Source: Micavibrio aeruginosavorus (GTDB lineage: Bacteria > Pseudomonadota > Alphaproteobacteria > Micavibrionales > Micavibrionaceae). Taken from it: a DNA stretch of 64,000 nt. Location: the NCBI GenBank assembly GCA_016432265.1, contig CP066681.1, positions 584,342-648,341 of the forward strand, given 5' to 3'. Both the position numbers and the translations under genes were made by a program. This document shows positions 8,257-16,960 of this stretch, in pieces (the first letter of the stretch is position 1; each line of letters begins with the position of its first letter). Under the pieces are notes generated by a model. That model saw nothing but the letters and a program-made list of their open reading frames with translations. It ran no database searches and was not told where the DNA came from.

Positions 8257-9966
8257 ATGGCCGTTCCTCATGATCTGCCGCTTGTATCAACCATCGCCGT
8301 GGGGATGAGTCTGGCCTTCGTGCTGGGGCTGGCGGCGGTCAAGCTGCGCATACCCCCGATCGTCGGTTACCTGCTGGCCGGGGTTATTATGGGGCCGCAT
8401 ACGCCGGGTTTTGTCGCAGATCTGCGTCTTGCTGAACAATTATCCGAGATCGGCATTGTGCTTTTGATGTTCGGAGTCGGTTTGCATTTTTCGCTGAAGG
8501 ACTTGCTGGAAGTGCGCAAGATCGCATTGCCCGGGGCGGTGACGCAGATCGCCGTCGCGATGGCGATGGGGGCCGGGTTGACCTGGTTCTGGGGTTGGCC
8601 GCTGGCCAGCGGTCTGATGTTCGGTCTGGCGCTGTCGGTGGCTTCCACCGTTGTGCTTTTGCGCTCCCTTGAGGAGCATAACCTGATCCAGACGAATGAC
8701 GGGCGCATCGCCATAGGCTGGCTGATCGTCGAGGATCTGGTGATGGTGCTGGCTTTGGTGTTGATCCCGGCTTTGGCGATGAATTTCGGTGCAGGGGCGT
8801 CCGGTCATGGTGTCGCGCCTGCGACGCCTGTCTGGCAAACTATGGGCATGGCCTTGGCCAAGCTTGTCGTATTCGTGCTGTTTATGCTGGTGGTAGGGAA
8901 GCGCCTGTTGCCGTGGTTGCTGACCGAGGTGGCGCGCACACGTTCCCGTGAACTTTTTACGCTTGCGGTTTTTGGCATGGCGCTGGGCGTGGCCTATGGC
9001 GCGGCCAAGATGTTCGGCGTCTCCTTCGCGCTGGGGGCCTTCTTCGCCGGAATGATGATTCGCGAATCCGACCTGAACCACGAAGTGGCTGACCGCGCCC
9101 TGCCGTTTCAAGATGCGTTCGCCGTCCTGTTTTTCGTATCTGTCGGCATGCTATTCGACCCCGCTGTCTTGTGGGAAAGTCCTTTGCATGTCGTGGCGGT
9201 CGTGGCGATCATCATGATCGGCAAGTCGCTGGCGGCTCTGCTGATTGTGATGTTGTTCGGCTACCCACTGAAAACAGGGTTGCTGGTGTCGGCCGGTCTG
9301 GCGCAGATCGGTGAATTTTCTTTTATCCTGACAACGATTGGCATGACCTATGGATTGCTGCCGGAGGAAGGGCGCAACCTGATTCTGGCCGGGGCTATGA
9401 TCTCGATTGCGCTTAATCCGCTGGCGTTCTTCTTTTCGCGCCAGTCTTACGAGTATGTTGGCCGACGTCCGCGCCTGTCCAGCATCTTTAATGTCGCCGA
9501 CAACGATCTGGCTTGCCTGCGTGCCGACGAGAAGCAAAGTCTTCGCGATCTGGTGGTTATGGTGGGTTATGGTCGCGTTGGTCGCCATGTCGCCGAGAAT
9601 ATCCAGAACGCCCGGATTGATCTGGTCGTTGTCGATCAGAACCGTGAGCGCGTCGAGGCTTTGCGAGAGAATGGCTTCCATGCGATAGCCGGCGATGCCA
9701 GCTACCCGGAAGTTTTGCGGCAGGCGACGATTGATCGCGCTGTCGCTATCGTGATCACTGTGCCTGATCCGTTCGAGGCACGGCGTATCCTTGAAACCGC
9801 CCGTGACCTGCGCCCGGATATTCAGGTTCTGGTACGGGCGCACAACGACGAGGAGCTCTCCTATTTCATGGAACAGAACGTTAACCTGGCTCTGACCGGG
9901 CCGCGTGAAATCGGCCGTCATATGGTTGAGTACTTGCGGCAGATGCGTCCGGAAATCATAAATTGA
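8257..9966 (+). CDS. ybaL: CPA2-family cation:proton antiporter with RCK/TrkA-N domain (YbaL/KefB type)
   Basis: A 569-residue inner-membrane antiporter exchanging K+ or Na+ for protons. The N-terminal part (about 1-400) is a Na+/H+ exchanger domain of about 12 helices, including GYLLAGVIMGPHTPGF and AQIGEFSFIL. The C-terminal part (about 425-550) is a Rossmann-type RCK domain with a nucleotide-binding glycine motif, MVGYGRVGRHVAENI, and GDASYPEVL, which gates transport in response to nucleotides. Architecture matches YbaL rather than the glutathione-gated KefB/C, although the separation between these is not absolute. Confidence 0.88.
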   Translation: MAVPHDLPLVSTIAVGMSLAFVLGLAAVKLRIPPIVGYLLAGVIMGPHTPGFVADLRLAEQLSEIGIVLLMFGVGLHFSLKDLLEVRKIALPGAVTQIAVAMAMGAGLTWFWGWPLASGLMFGLALSVASTVVLLRSLEEHNLIQTNDGRIAIGWLIVEDLVMVLALVLIPALAMNFGAGASGHGVAPATPVWQTMGMALAKLVVFVLFMLVVGKRLLPWLLTEVARTRSRELFTLAVFGMALGVAYGAAKMFGVSFALGAFFAGMMIRESDLNHEVADRALPFQDAFAVLFFVSVGMLFDPAVLWESPLHVVAVVAIIMIGKSLAALLIVMLFGYPLKTGLLVSAGLAQIGEFSFILTTIGMTYGLLPEEGRNLILAGAMISIALNPLAFFFSRQSYEYVGRRPRLSSIFNVADNDLACLRADEKQSLRDLVVMVGYGRVGRHVAENIQNARIDLVVVDQNRERVEALRENGFHAIAGDASYPEVLRQATIDRAVAIVITVPDPFEARRILETARDLRPDIQVLVRAHNDEELSYFMEQNVNLALTGPREIGRHMVEYLRQMRPEIIN

Positions 9967-9979
9967 TCCGATGGCGGCT

Positions 9980-10393
9980 TCAGACTTTGCGGTCGAAAGT
10001 TTTGAGCAGTTCGTCCGTCATCTCTTTTTCAGTTCTGATGACGGCGGCATTGGCTTTGTAGGTCGCTTTGGCGATATTCAGGTTCACAGCCTCTCCCGCC
10101 AGATCGATATTCGGCACACCGATCATGCCGTCTGCATTCGCAAACGGCGAATCGGGATCGTAAGCCGGGATGAAGGGTTGCGTTTGGGGAACGAAATCGC
10201 TTTTGACCCCCAGACCGTTCCCTTGCCCGTCGGTCAGAGCTGTCTGCTGTGTGGCCAGCGGCGTATAGGGAGCTTCCTCGGGATTGTCCAAAGATCCCGT
10301 AGTTTGCATATTCGCAATATTCGAGGCGCTGGCTTCAACCTTGCGGCTGGCGGCGGTCAAACCGGATAATGCAATCTGGATGGCGTTTATCAT
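9980..10393 (-). CDS. flgC: FlgC-like flagellar basal-body rod protein (orphan)
   Basis: A 137-residue protein with the rod/hook family's N-terminal helix (ALSGLTAASRKVEASASNIAN) and C-terminal helix, and FlgC-like central text such as DPDSPFANADGMIGVPNIDL. FlgC forms part of the proximal rod of the flagellum. The length matches FlgC (about 135-140). No flgB, fliE or other flagellar gene is adjacent, whereas flgC is normally between flgB and fliE. It is therefore an orphan copy, either the relocated rod gene or a rod-like paralogue. Confidence 0.75.
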   Translation of the reverse strand: MINAIQIALSGLTAASRKVEASASNIANMQTTGSLDNPEEAPYTPLATQQTALTDGQGNGLGVKSDFVPQTQPFIPAYDPDSPFANADGMIGVPNIDLAGEAVNLNIAKATYKANAAVIRTEKEMTDELLKTFDRKV

Positions 10394-10477
10394 ATTTTAA
10401 AGATATCATGTTTCCATTAATATTGCCTGAATTTTCAGGCATATCCTGCCGAATCAAAGATTTACCCGGGGTTTAAC

Positions 10478-10984
10478 ATGATGTCCATATCCGTTCGTTT
10501 TCTTCTCGCAGGCGCTGTGTGCGTGGTTGTGGGCTTCTCTGCCGCGGCGCAGGCCGGAACGATGGGCTCAGGTTCGGGCTCCAAAGCGACGATCTGGGGC
10601 TGGTGGCCGTCGCACTGGATCGGTCTGGATTTTAAGCCCTACATTGATCATCCGACTCATACCCATGCCGGGCAGTGGGGCAATGAAAACTGGACGCCGG
10701 CCGATTGGGCGGCGCAGCGCGGTGGTAGCGGTATGAAAGTAATCAGCGGCTTTTACAAAGCCGATATTTTGCGCAGCCAGTTTATCGACGACGATGTGCC
10801 CGTTCTGGAAGTGGGGCCGGGCTTTTATATGTTGGGCGGTTACGACAAGCGCCGCGTGATGGAAACAGTCGATAGCGAGTTTCAGATCACATCGGGTAAG
10901 CCGAACGGCATGTTCATGATTCGTGACTGGAAAACCAACCGGGACATCGGCAGCTACACCGCTTATGGCCTGCAACTGCAATAG
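10478..10984 (+). CDS. Secreted protein of unknown function
   Basis: Not recognised. The 168-residue protein starts with a clear signal peptide (hydrophobic to about residue 22, cleavage likely after AAAQA). The mature part is rich in Trp, Gly and Asp, with KATIWGWWPSHWIGLD and aromatic clusters, and has no Cys. An alternative ATG lies one codon downstream. It lies alone between two minus-strand genes. Periplasmic or extracellular location is inferred from the signal peptide. Confidence 0.7.
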   Translation: MMSISVRFLLAGAVCVVVGFSAAAQAGTMGSGSGSKATIWGWWPSHWIGLDFKPYIDHPTHTHAGQWGNENWTPADWAAQRGGSGMKVISGFYKADILRSQFIDDDVPVLEVGPGFYMLGGYDKRRVMETVDSEFQITSGKPNGMFMIRDWKTNRDIGSYTAYGLQLQ

Positions 10985-10999
10985 TCTCTTTCCTGCCGG

Positions 11000-11407
11000 T
11001 TAGGAAGGGCGCTCGGATGTCGTAATCCGGGCGCTGCCTGAAAGCATTTTGTGTACCGGGCATTTATCGGCGATCTCCATCAGGCGCTGACGCTGTTCGA
11101 CTGTAAGAGAGGATCCGCGAATGACAACTTCGCGGGCGATATAGTCGTGGTCGTCTTTCTTTTCGTGTGTCAGGAACACGTCCACCCCTTCCAGCGGCCA
11201 CACTTTGCGCCCGGCGTACATTTGCAAGGTCATCGACGTGCAGGCGCCCAGAGCGCCCAGCATCAGGCTGATCGGGGTGGGGCCCGTACCATCCCCGCCC
11301 AGACTGCGCGGCTCGTCGGCGGTGATCTGGTGTGGGCCGGCCTGAATTTTTTGCTGATATTTCCCTTCGGCGCTGCTGCATACCGTCGTTTTGGTGATGC
11401 CGCTCAT
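11000..11407 (-). CDS. OsmC/Ohr-family peroxiredoxin-like protein
   Basis: A 135-residue OsmC-family protein; members reduce organic hydroperoxides with a pair of cysteines. The two family cysteines are visible: one in LGALGACTSMTLQMYAGRK (about residue 56) and one in DKCPVHKML (about residue 115). GDGTGPTPISLMLGAL is the typical helix start. It looks closer to the YhfA-like OsmC branch than to Ohr. It follows the upstream lipoprotein gene with a 2-base gap, so the two probably share a message. Confidence 0.88.
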   Translation of the reverse strand: MSGITKTTVCSSAEGKYQQKIQAGPHQITADEPRSLGGDGTGPTPISLMLGALGACTSMTLQMYAGRKVWPLEGVDVFLTHEKKDDHDYIAREVVIRGSSLTVEQRQRLMEIADKCPVHKMLSGSARITTSERPS

Positions 11408-11409
11408 GA

Positions 11410-11835
11410 TCAGTACATCGCTTCGCGAATGGCGTCGGTCAACTTGATGAAATCCTGTGCGTCGCCCAGGATTTCATTGCCGGATTTGCCTATTACCCGG
11501 TCGCCGGTGCGAACTTGATAGATGGAAGCGGTATGATTCATGTTGAACAAGCCGAAACTCTCCTCGAACACGCATTCGAATTCGGATTCCACTTCAAGGA
11601 AGCCGTCATTCTCGATGGCTTTGAGCATCACCCGGCGCATGCCGACTCCCTCGGGCGAGGGAGAAAATGCCTTGTCGCTGATACGTTCGATTTTACGCTC
11701 GGGGGGCAGCAAGGCGGCGACACCCGCTTCACAACCCTTGGCCAGCGTGGCATCGGCCTGAGCGCGTGATACGCATCCGCTGAGCAGTAAAGCGCAAGAC
11801 AAAAGGACAGAAAAAGTCAGAAAATATGATTTCAT
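11410..11835 (-). CDS. Lipoprotein of unknown function
   Basis: A 141-residue protein with a lipoprotein signal peptide: basic start, hydrophobic core, and lipobox LLSGC with the Cys at residue 21. The mature part has two further cysteines that could form a disulfide (in AKGCEAG and EFECVFEE). No known family was recognised. It is first in a two-gene unit with the OsmC-like gene. Confidence 0.75.
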   Translation of the reverse strand: MKSYFLTFSVLLSCALLLSGCVSRAQADATLAKGCEAGVAALLPPERKIERISDKAFSPSPEGVGMRRVMLKAIENDGFLEVESEFECVFEESFGLFNMNHTASIYQVRTGDRVIGKSGNEILGDAQDFIKLTDAIREAMY

Positions 11836-11919
11836 CGAGAATATCCCCCTTCAAGAGTCATAAGGGATTCTAGGGGAGGGGTGATGTGCTGTCCAGAGTC
11901 GCTCCTAAAGGCGCTCCAA

Positions 11920-11958
11920 AATAAGACCCCGCCGGTTGAGGGGCGGGGAAGGCTTATT
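11920..11958. other. Strong inverted repeat in intergenic region
   Basis: AATAAG plus CCCCGCC is mirrored by GGCGGGG plus CTTATT around a short loop, giving a two-tier stem-loop. Read leftward it ends in a T-rich TTATTTT, so it could terminate minus-strand transcription, but no minus-strand gene lies just upstream in that direction. The rest of the 540-base gap (11836-12375) holds only the FNR box before ldh; a hydrophobic 64-codon frame there overlaps this hairpin and is not convincing. Confidence 0.4.
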
Positions 11959-12301
11959 GTTCAACCTTTATGACTGGCGTTTGATTACGTCTCTCTTCGT
12001 CCTCTTTAGCGCTCTTTTATTTATGTTTCAGGATTATTCCGTTCTGCTCAACGGTATCCTGCTCTATTATGTTTATTATCTTTCACACTCTATTGCGGAG
12101 GCTTTACCGCCCTTTGTCCGCGTCCTATGAGTCCAACTTAGAAAGAAACGTTCGTAATGGCAATATAAAATGTAACAAAATTATAAAATAGCAATAATAT
12201 TTCTTATTATATTTCAACATCTGGACTCTGCCCTGTTTTTGCTTAATATAGAGGGGCATTAAGGTTCAGCCCTTGCCTCGTTTCCTCCCGACTTTATGAC
12301 A

Positions 12302-12315
12302 TTGATAAATATCAA
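12302..12315 (+). promoter_or_regulatory. Perfect FNR box upstream of ldh
   Basis: TTGAT-AAAT-ATCAA is an exact match to the FNR/FnrL consensus and lies 60 bases before the lactate dehydrogenase ATG. An FNR-type activator bound about 40 bases before the transcription start would switch the gene on when oxygen is low. The site fits a fermentative role for the enzyme. The match is seen; regulation is inferred. Confidence 0.7.
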
Positions 12316-12375
12316 TCCTTGCGCTGCCTTGCTTTTGCTATGGTGCGAGCCGGATAGTTCTGGAGAGCGAAAGTC

Positions 12376-13320
12376 ATGAAAATCGGTGTCGTCGGTACGG
12401 GTCTGGTAGGGGGTGCTTGCGCCAACGCTTGCGTGTTGCGGGGCGTGGGAACAGAACTGGTGCTGGTGGATCACAATTCCGATCTGGCCATGGCGCAGGC
12501 CGAGGACATCTTTCACGCTACCCCGTTTGCCCAATCCATGCCGGTGCGGGCCGGTTCTTATGATGACTTGGAGGGATGCGGCATCGTGATGGTGGCGGCA
12601 GGCGTCAATCAAAAGCCGGGAGAGAGCCGCCTTGACCTCCTCAAGCGGAATGCCGATATTTTTCGCCGCATCGTGCCTGATATCATCAAGGCCGCGCCGC
12701 AGGCGATCTTGCTGATCGCAACCAATCCGGTCGATATCATGGCGCATCTGGCAACAGAAGTGGCGCAGGAAAGCGGCATCGCCGCCCATCGCGTGATAGG
12801 TTCCGGCACGATTTTGGATACCGCGCGCTTTCGCGCTTTGCTAGCGCGCCATCTCGGGATTTCCAGCCATTCGATCCATGCCTACGTCTTGGGCGAGCAT
12901 GGCGATTCTGAAATGCTGCACTGGTCGGGCGTCACTGTGGGGACGGTGTCACTGCCTGTCTTTGCCGCGGATATGCGTGTAGCCCTGACCGATGCAGTCC
13001 GGGATGAGATTGATCGCGGCGTGCGTCAAGCTGCTGCGCGGATTATCCGCGGCAAGGGCGCAACCTATTATGGCATCGGAGCGGGGATGGCCCGGATCGC
13101 CAGAGGCATAATCGAGAACGAGCAAGCTGTCATTACCTGTACCCAGCTCCATCCCGAAATCGAAGGCATCAGGAACGTTGCTTTGTCGCTTCCGGTGATT
13201 ATCAACGCGCAGGGAGTGGCTCACATCGTGCACCCAGCTTTGGCCGGGAATGAAAGGCAGGCGTTGGCCCGTAGCGCTGAAATTCTGCGCCATGCCGCAG
13301 ATGCCATTGGCTGCCGTTAA
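12376..13320 (+). CDS. ldh: L-lactate dehydrogenase
   Basis: Interconverts pyruvate and L-lactate with NADH/NAD+. The 314-residue protein has the N-terminal NAD motif GVVGTGLVGGACA, the substrate-specificity loop AGVNQKPGESRLDLLKRN in which Gln (not Arg) marks lactate rather than malate dehydrogenase, GSGTILDTARFR, and the catalytic His motif LGEHGDSEM. A start at 12376 is supported by a GGAGAG ribosome site. A perfect FNR box upstream suggests induction under low oxygen. Confidence 0.92.
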   Translation: MKIGVVGTGLVGGACANACVLRGVGTELVLVDHNSDLAMAQAEDIFHATPFAQSMPVRAGSYDDLEGCGIVMVAAGVNQKPGESRLDLLKRNADIFRRIVPDIIKAAPQAILLIATNPVDIMAHLATEVAQESGIAAHRVIGSGTILDTARFRALLARHLGISSHSIHAYVLGEHGDSEMLHWSGVTVGTVSLPVFAADMRVALTDAVRDEIDRGVRQAAARIIRGKGATYYGIGAGMARIARGIIENEQAVITCTQLHPEIEGIRNVALSLPVIINAQGVAHIVHPALAGNERQALARSAEILRHAADAIGCR

Positions 13321-13321
13321 A

Positions 13322-14221
13322 TTATAACCGTGTGATCGATACAACGTTTTCCGCTGGGGCGATCTGGTGACGCAGCCATGTCACTTGCCTCTTGGCGTAA
13401 TGACGGGTATCGGCTTGGGCGCGTTCAATGGCTTGATCCAGCGATATTTCTCCACGCAGGTGGGCGCACAGAGGAATAAAACCTAAAGCCTGTGTGGCGC
13501 CGCCTTGTGCCGGAGCCTGTCTTTGTTTGATCATCTCCATATAGCCTTTAACTTCCTCCAGCGCCCCTTCCGCCATCATTCTTATGAAACGCTGGTTGCA
13601 GCGCGCATAAAGGGCGTCGCGCTTCGGCTCAAGAATCGTGATGGCAAAGCGCCAGCCGGGTTGCGGTGGGGCTGGCGGGTGCGATTGCCATACAGCCAGG
13701 CTTTTACCTGTGCCCTCCCATACTTCCCATGCCCGGATCAGGCGCTGGGTGTCGTTCGGGTGCAGGCGCGCGGCCATCACCGGATCGACGGCGCTGAAGG
13801 CTTGGTGGAACGCGGGATTTCCCATCATGCGCTGTTGCTCGATCAAGCGCGGGCGAATGTCGGCGGAGATATCAGGAATATCGGACAGGCCTTGCATTAA
13901 AGCCTTGAGATACAACCCTGTTCCGCCGACGACAATGGGCATTTGCCCCGCCTGCAGCGTCTCAGTGATGGCGCTTACGGCCTCGCGCACCCAGTCCGTT
14001 GCCGAACAGGCCGTGCCGGGAGGGCGACAACCATATAGTTTGTGAGGTGTCAGGGTCTGCTCTTCAGCAGTGGGTTGCGCTGTCAGGATAGGCAGGGCGT
14101 TATAAATCTGCAAGGCGTCGGCGTTAATCACGACGCCGTTCATCTTCTGCGCTTTTTCAATTGCAAGGGCCGACTTGCCGCTGGCTGTCGGCCCTGCCAT
14201 AACGTGTATGGCGGTTGTCAC
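13322..14221 (-). CDS. miaA: tRNA dimethylallyltransferase
   Basis: Transfers an isopentenyl group from dimethylallyl diphosphate to A37 of tRNAs reading UNN codons. The 299-residue protein has the P-loop GPTASGKSALA at the start, NADALQIYNALPILTAQP, and GGTGLYLKALMQGL, all family signatures. Its start overlaps the degP stop by 4 bases, so it is the last gene of the hflK-hflC-DUF2065-degP-miaA run. Confidence 0.97.
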   Translation of the reverse strand: MTTAIHVMAGPTASGKSALAIEKAQKMNGVVINADALQIYNALPILTAQPTAEEQTLTPHKLYGCRPPGTACSATDWVREAVSAITETLQAGQMPIVVGGTGLYLKALMQGLSDIPDISADIRPRLIEQQRMMGNPAFHQAFSAVDPVMAARLHPNDTQRLIRAWEVWEGTGKSLAVWQSHPPAPPQPGWRFAITILEPKRDALYARCNQRFIRMMAEGALEEVKGYMEMIKQRQAPAQGGATQALGFIPLCAHLRGEISLDQAIERAQADTRHYAKRQVTWLRHQIAPAENVVSITRL

Positions 14222-15717
14222 GGCTCTTTTTTCAAACGCAGCGCGACAAAACGCACATCGCCTTCACGGTTGACCAGCAGCAGAACCGAATTGCGTCCCG
14301 CTTGTGCGGCCTTGGCAATAATTTCCTTGGCGGCTGCCGGGCTGGATACGGGTTGCTGGTTGATTTCGACAACAACATCGCCAACCGACAGGCCTTTCTC
14401 CGCTGCCTCCGAGCCGGGGACAGTTTCTGTGACCATGACTCCCTGTACGTCGTCAGTGATGTTGTAGGCCTCGCGATCCTGCGCGCTGATGCCGCCAAGG
14501 GAAAGCCCTACCGATTCGATGGCGGTGCTTTCTCCGCCCGGGCTTTCTGTTCCCTCCTCGGCGTCGCTGGAAGCGATCAACCCTTCGTCTTCGGCTTTCT
14601 CCAGTTCGCCGACCTTGATTTTGGCGGTTTTCATCTGCCCGTCGCGCCAGAATTCAATGGTGGCTTCGGAATCTATATCGGTCTCGGCAACAAGACGCGG
14701 CAGTTCCCTCATCTCCTTGATTGGTTTGCCATTGAATTTCACGACAATATCGCCCGGTTTGATTCCGGCAACTTCCGCAGGGCCGGTATGGGTGACGCTG
14801 GCGATCAGGGCGCCTTGGGTTTCTTTCAGGCCGAAACTTTCAGCAATATCGTCGGTGACGGCTTGAATCCGAACCCCCAGCCAGCCGCGCCGGGTTCTTC
14901 CGTATTTAATCAACTGATCGATCACGGGTTTGGCCAGAGCCGAGGGAATGGCAAAGCCTATTCCCACCGATCCGCCCGAAGGCGAAAAAATCGCGGTGTT
15001 GATCCCGATTACTTCGCCGTCAAGATTGAACATCGGGCCGCCTGAGTTGCCACGGTTGATCGATGCATCGGTTTGTATAAAATCATCATAAGGCCCGGCA
15101 TTGATATCGCGCTGCTGGGCTGAAACGATCCCGGCTGTGACCGTGCCGCCTAACCCGAACGGATTCCCGATCGCCAGAATCCAGTCGCCGACGCGTAATT
15201 TTTCACTGTCGCCGAATTTCACGGCTGTCAGTTTTTTATCGGTTTTGACTTTCAACAAAGCCAGATCGATCTTGTCGTCGCGGGCGATGATCTCCGCGGG
15301 CAGTGATGTGTCGTCGTGAAGCGTGACGCGAACTTCGTCGGCATCCTTGACCACGTGGTTGTTTGTGACGATCAGTCCTTGGTCGGCGTCCAGAATAAAT
15401 CCCGATCCCAAAGAGGCGGGCGGGGTTGCAGGCATGCCGCCTTCGCCGCGTTGTTCCATGAATTCTTCAAAAAAATCCTCAAAAGGAGACCCCGGCGGAA
15501 AATGGGGCATGTCCGGGAAATCTTCGGGGCCGATGGCTTTGTGCGTTGAAGAAATGTTAACCACGGACGGCAACAATTCTTCTGAAAGATCGGCAAAGCT
15601 GGCGGGGGTGCTTTGCGCGGGGGCGCCGAATTGCGCTTGCGCCGCCGGGCTCAGGAAGAAAGCGCCAGTCAGCGACATAACCATAAAGGCGGTAGCGAAT
15701 TGTCTACGCATGTTCAT
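14218..15717 (-). CDS. degP: Do-family periplasmic serine protease (DegP/HtrA)
   Basis: A periplasmic chaperone-protease that degrades misfolded envelope proteins. The ATG at 15717 is chosen because it is followed directly by a signal peptide ending at AAQAQ; an upstream frame extension of 25 codons has no signal character. The catalytic triad is visible: His in VTNNHVV, Asp in DKIDLALLKV, Ser in SINRGNSGGPMFN. Two PDZ domains follow, the first with GWLGVRIQAV. At 499 residues it is a normal DegP/MucD. It lies downstream of the HflKC genes. Confidence 0.95.
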   Translation of the reverse strand: MNMRRQFATAFMVMSLTGAFFLSPAAQAQFGAPAQSTPASFADLSEELLPSVVNISSTHKAIGPEDFPDMPHFPPGSPFEDFFEEFMEQRGEGGMPATPPASLGSGFILDADQGLIVTNNHVVKDADEVRVTLHDDTSLPAEIIARDDKIDLALLKVKTDKKLTAVKFGDSEKLRVGDWILAIGNPFGLGGTVTAGIVSAQQRDINAGPYDDFIQTDASINRGNSGGPMFNLDGEVIGINTAIFSPSGGSVGIGFAIPSALAKPVIDQLIKYGRTRRGWLGVRIQAVTDDIAESFGLKETQGALIASVTHTGPAEVAGIKPGDIVVKFNGKPIKEMRELPRLVAETDIDSEATIEFWRDGQMKTAKIKVGELEKAEDEGLIASSDAEEGTESPGGESTAIESVGLSLGGISAQDREAYNITDDVQGVMVTETVPGSEAAEKGLSVGDVVVEINQQPVSSPAAAKEIIAKAAQAGRNSVLLLVNREGDVRFVALRLKKEP

Positions 15718-15819
15718 ACCCGTATTCGTATCCCGTATCCGTTGAATGAAATAACCTTGTGATAAATTATGGCGTCCGGGCAGGGCGGTCAATCGGGCTG
15801 GCTGCGCCCGATTGAAAAA

Positions 15820-16023
15820 TCACAATTTTGGCACAATCAGCAACAGCAAAAATCCTAAAGCCGCCATGCCCAGCCCGAAAGCGCGCAGCCTGGCAGGGGG
15901 TAGACTTAGGGCTACAACCAGCATGCGGCGCACGGAATCGGTAAATAGGCCGTAAAGCAAGCCTTCCAGCACCAGTATTATCGCTATCGCAACCAGCAGG
16001 TAGTGGAGGAAAGGGGCGCTCAC
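15820..16023 (-). CDS. DUF2065 family small membrane protein
   Basis: A 67-residue protein with two membrane helices (about residues 8-28 and 45-64) and central FTDSVRRML, matching the DUF2065 (YjeT) family, which usually sits beside hflC. It begins 6 bases after the hflC stop. Function is unknown; context suggests a part in the HflKC membrane complex. Confidence 0.85.
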   Translation of the reverse strand: MSAPFLHYLLVAIAIILVLEGLLYGLFTDSVRRMLVVALSLPPARLRAFGLGMAALGFLLLLIVPKL

Positions 16024-16029
16024 CTTGCC

Positions 16030-16947
16030 TTATTGGCCATTCTGGAAATGTCTGAAGAAAGCGTTGTCCGGAGACAAGATCAACCGGGTGTCGCTGTTCG
16101 CCATCGAATTCCTGTAGGCTTCCAGCGAACGGATGAAGTTGTAAAACTCCTGATCCTTGCCCATGGCTTCGGCGTAGGTTTTGATGGCTTCATTATCACC
16201 GTTGCCGCGCAGGATTTGCGATTCCTTCTGCGCTTCGGCCAGAAGAACGGTGCGTTCTTTTTCGGCTGTGGAGCGGATTTCCAGCGCGCGCTCCTCGCCC
16301 TTGGCGCGGGTTTCCGTGGCGCGTTCTTTAAGTTCGGAGATCATACGGCTGACGGTGGATTGACGCAGAGCCGGAGTCAGGTCGGCGCGGACGATGCGGA
16401 TATCGACGATCTCAATGCCCAGATTGTCGCGCTCGATTTGAGAATTCACGCGGGTGCGGATATCGGCCATGATCGCGCCGCGGGTGGTGGATAGCAGATC
16501 CTTGAGGGTGCGTTTACCCAGAACCGCGCGTGTGGCTTCGTTCATGATTCCTTGAATACGGTCATAGGCGGCGTTTTCCGTGCGCAGGGTTTTCATGAAC
16601 TTGAGCGGGTCGGAAATGCGGTAGCGGGCAAAGGTGTCGACGATAATCGGCTCGCCGCTGGCAATACCTTCGTCGGTTGTTGTTTGACCGTCTGAACGGC
16701 GCTGGCTTGAAGAAATGACGATCTGCTCGGGCGGGGGATCGACCGCAAGGATGCGGGCGTCAAAACGCCTGACGTCCTGAACGACCGGGATTTTGAAATG
16801 CAGGCCGGGTTGCTTGATTTCGCCGACCGGTTCGCCGAGGTGCAGGACGATGGCTTGCTCGCGCTCGTCCACTGTGAACAGGGATTGGCTGAGGCCGATC
16901 ACCGCAAGCGACAGGAGGATAAAAACGAAACCGAATTTTGAATTCAT
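16030..16947 (-). CDS. hflC: HflC, modulator of FtsH protease
   Basis: A stomatin/prohibitin-family protein that with HflK forms a large membrane assembly enclosing the FtsH protease. The 305-residue protein has an N-terminal membrane anchor (residues 5-20) and the SPFH domain beginning FTVDEREQAIVLHLGE, then a coiled coil rich in Glu, Arg and Ala (about 190-250). It follows hflK with a 13-base gap. Confidence 0.96.
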   Translation of the reverse strand: MNSKFGFVFILLSLAVIGLSQSLFTVDEREQAIVLHLGEPVGEIKQPGLHFKIPVVQDVRRFDARILAVDPPPEQIVISSSQRRSDGQTTTDEGIASGEPIIVDTFARYRISDPLKFMKTLRTENAAYDRIQGIMNEATRAVLGKRTLKDLLSTTRGAIMADIRTRVNSQIERDNLGIEIVDIRIVRADLTPALRQSTVSRMISELKERATETRAKGEERALEIRSTAEKERTVLLAEAQKESQILRGNGDNEAIKTYAEAMGKDQEFYNFIRSLEAYRNSMANSDTRLILSPDNAFFRHFQNGQ

Positions 16948-16960
16948 GACAGGCTCCTGA

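Noticed and set aside
11936-12130. 64-codon hydrophobic frame in the gap before ldh
   Set aside because: It overlaps the GC-rich hairpin, has no clear ribosome site, and its hydrophobic character can arise from AT-rich DNA.
15718-15792. N-terminal extension of DegP
   Set aside because: It would bury the signal peptide behind 25 polar residues; the ATG at 15717 opens the signal directly.
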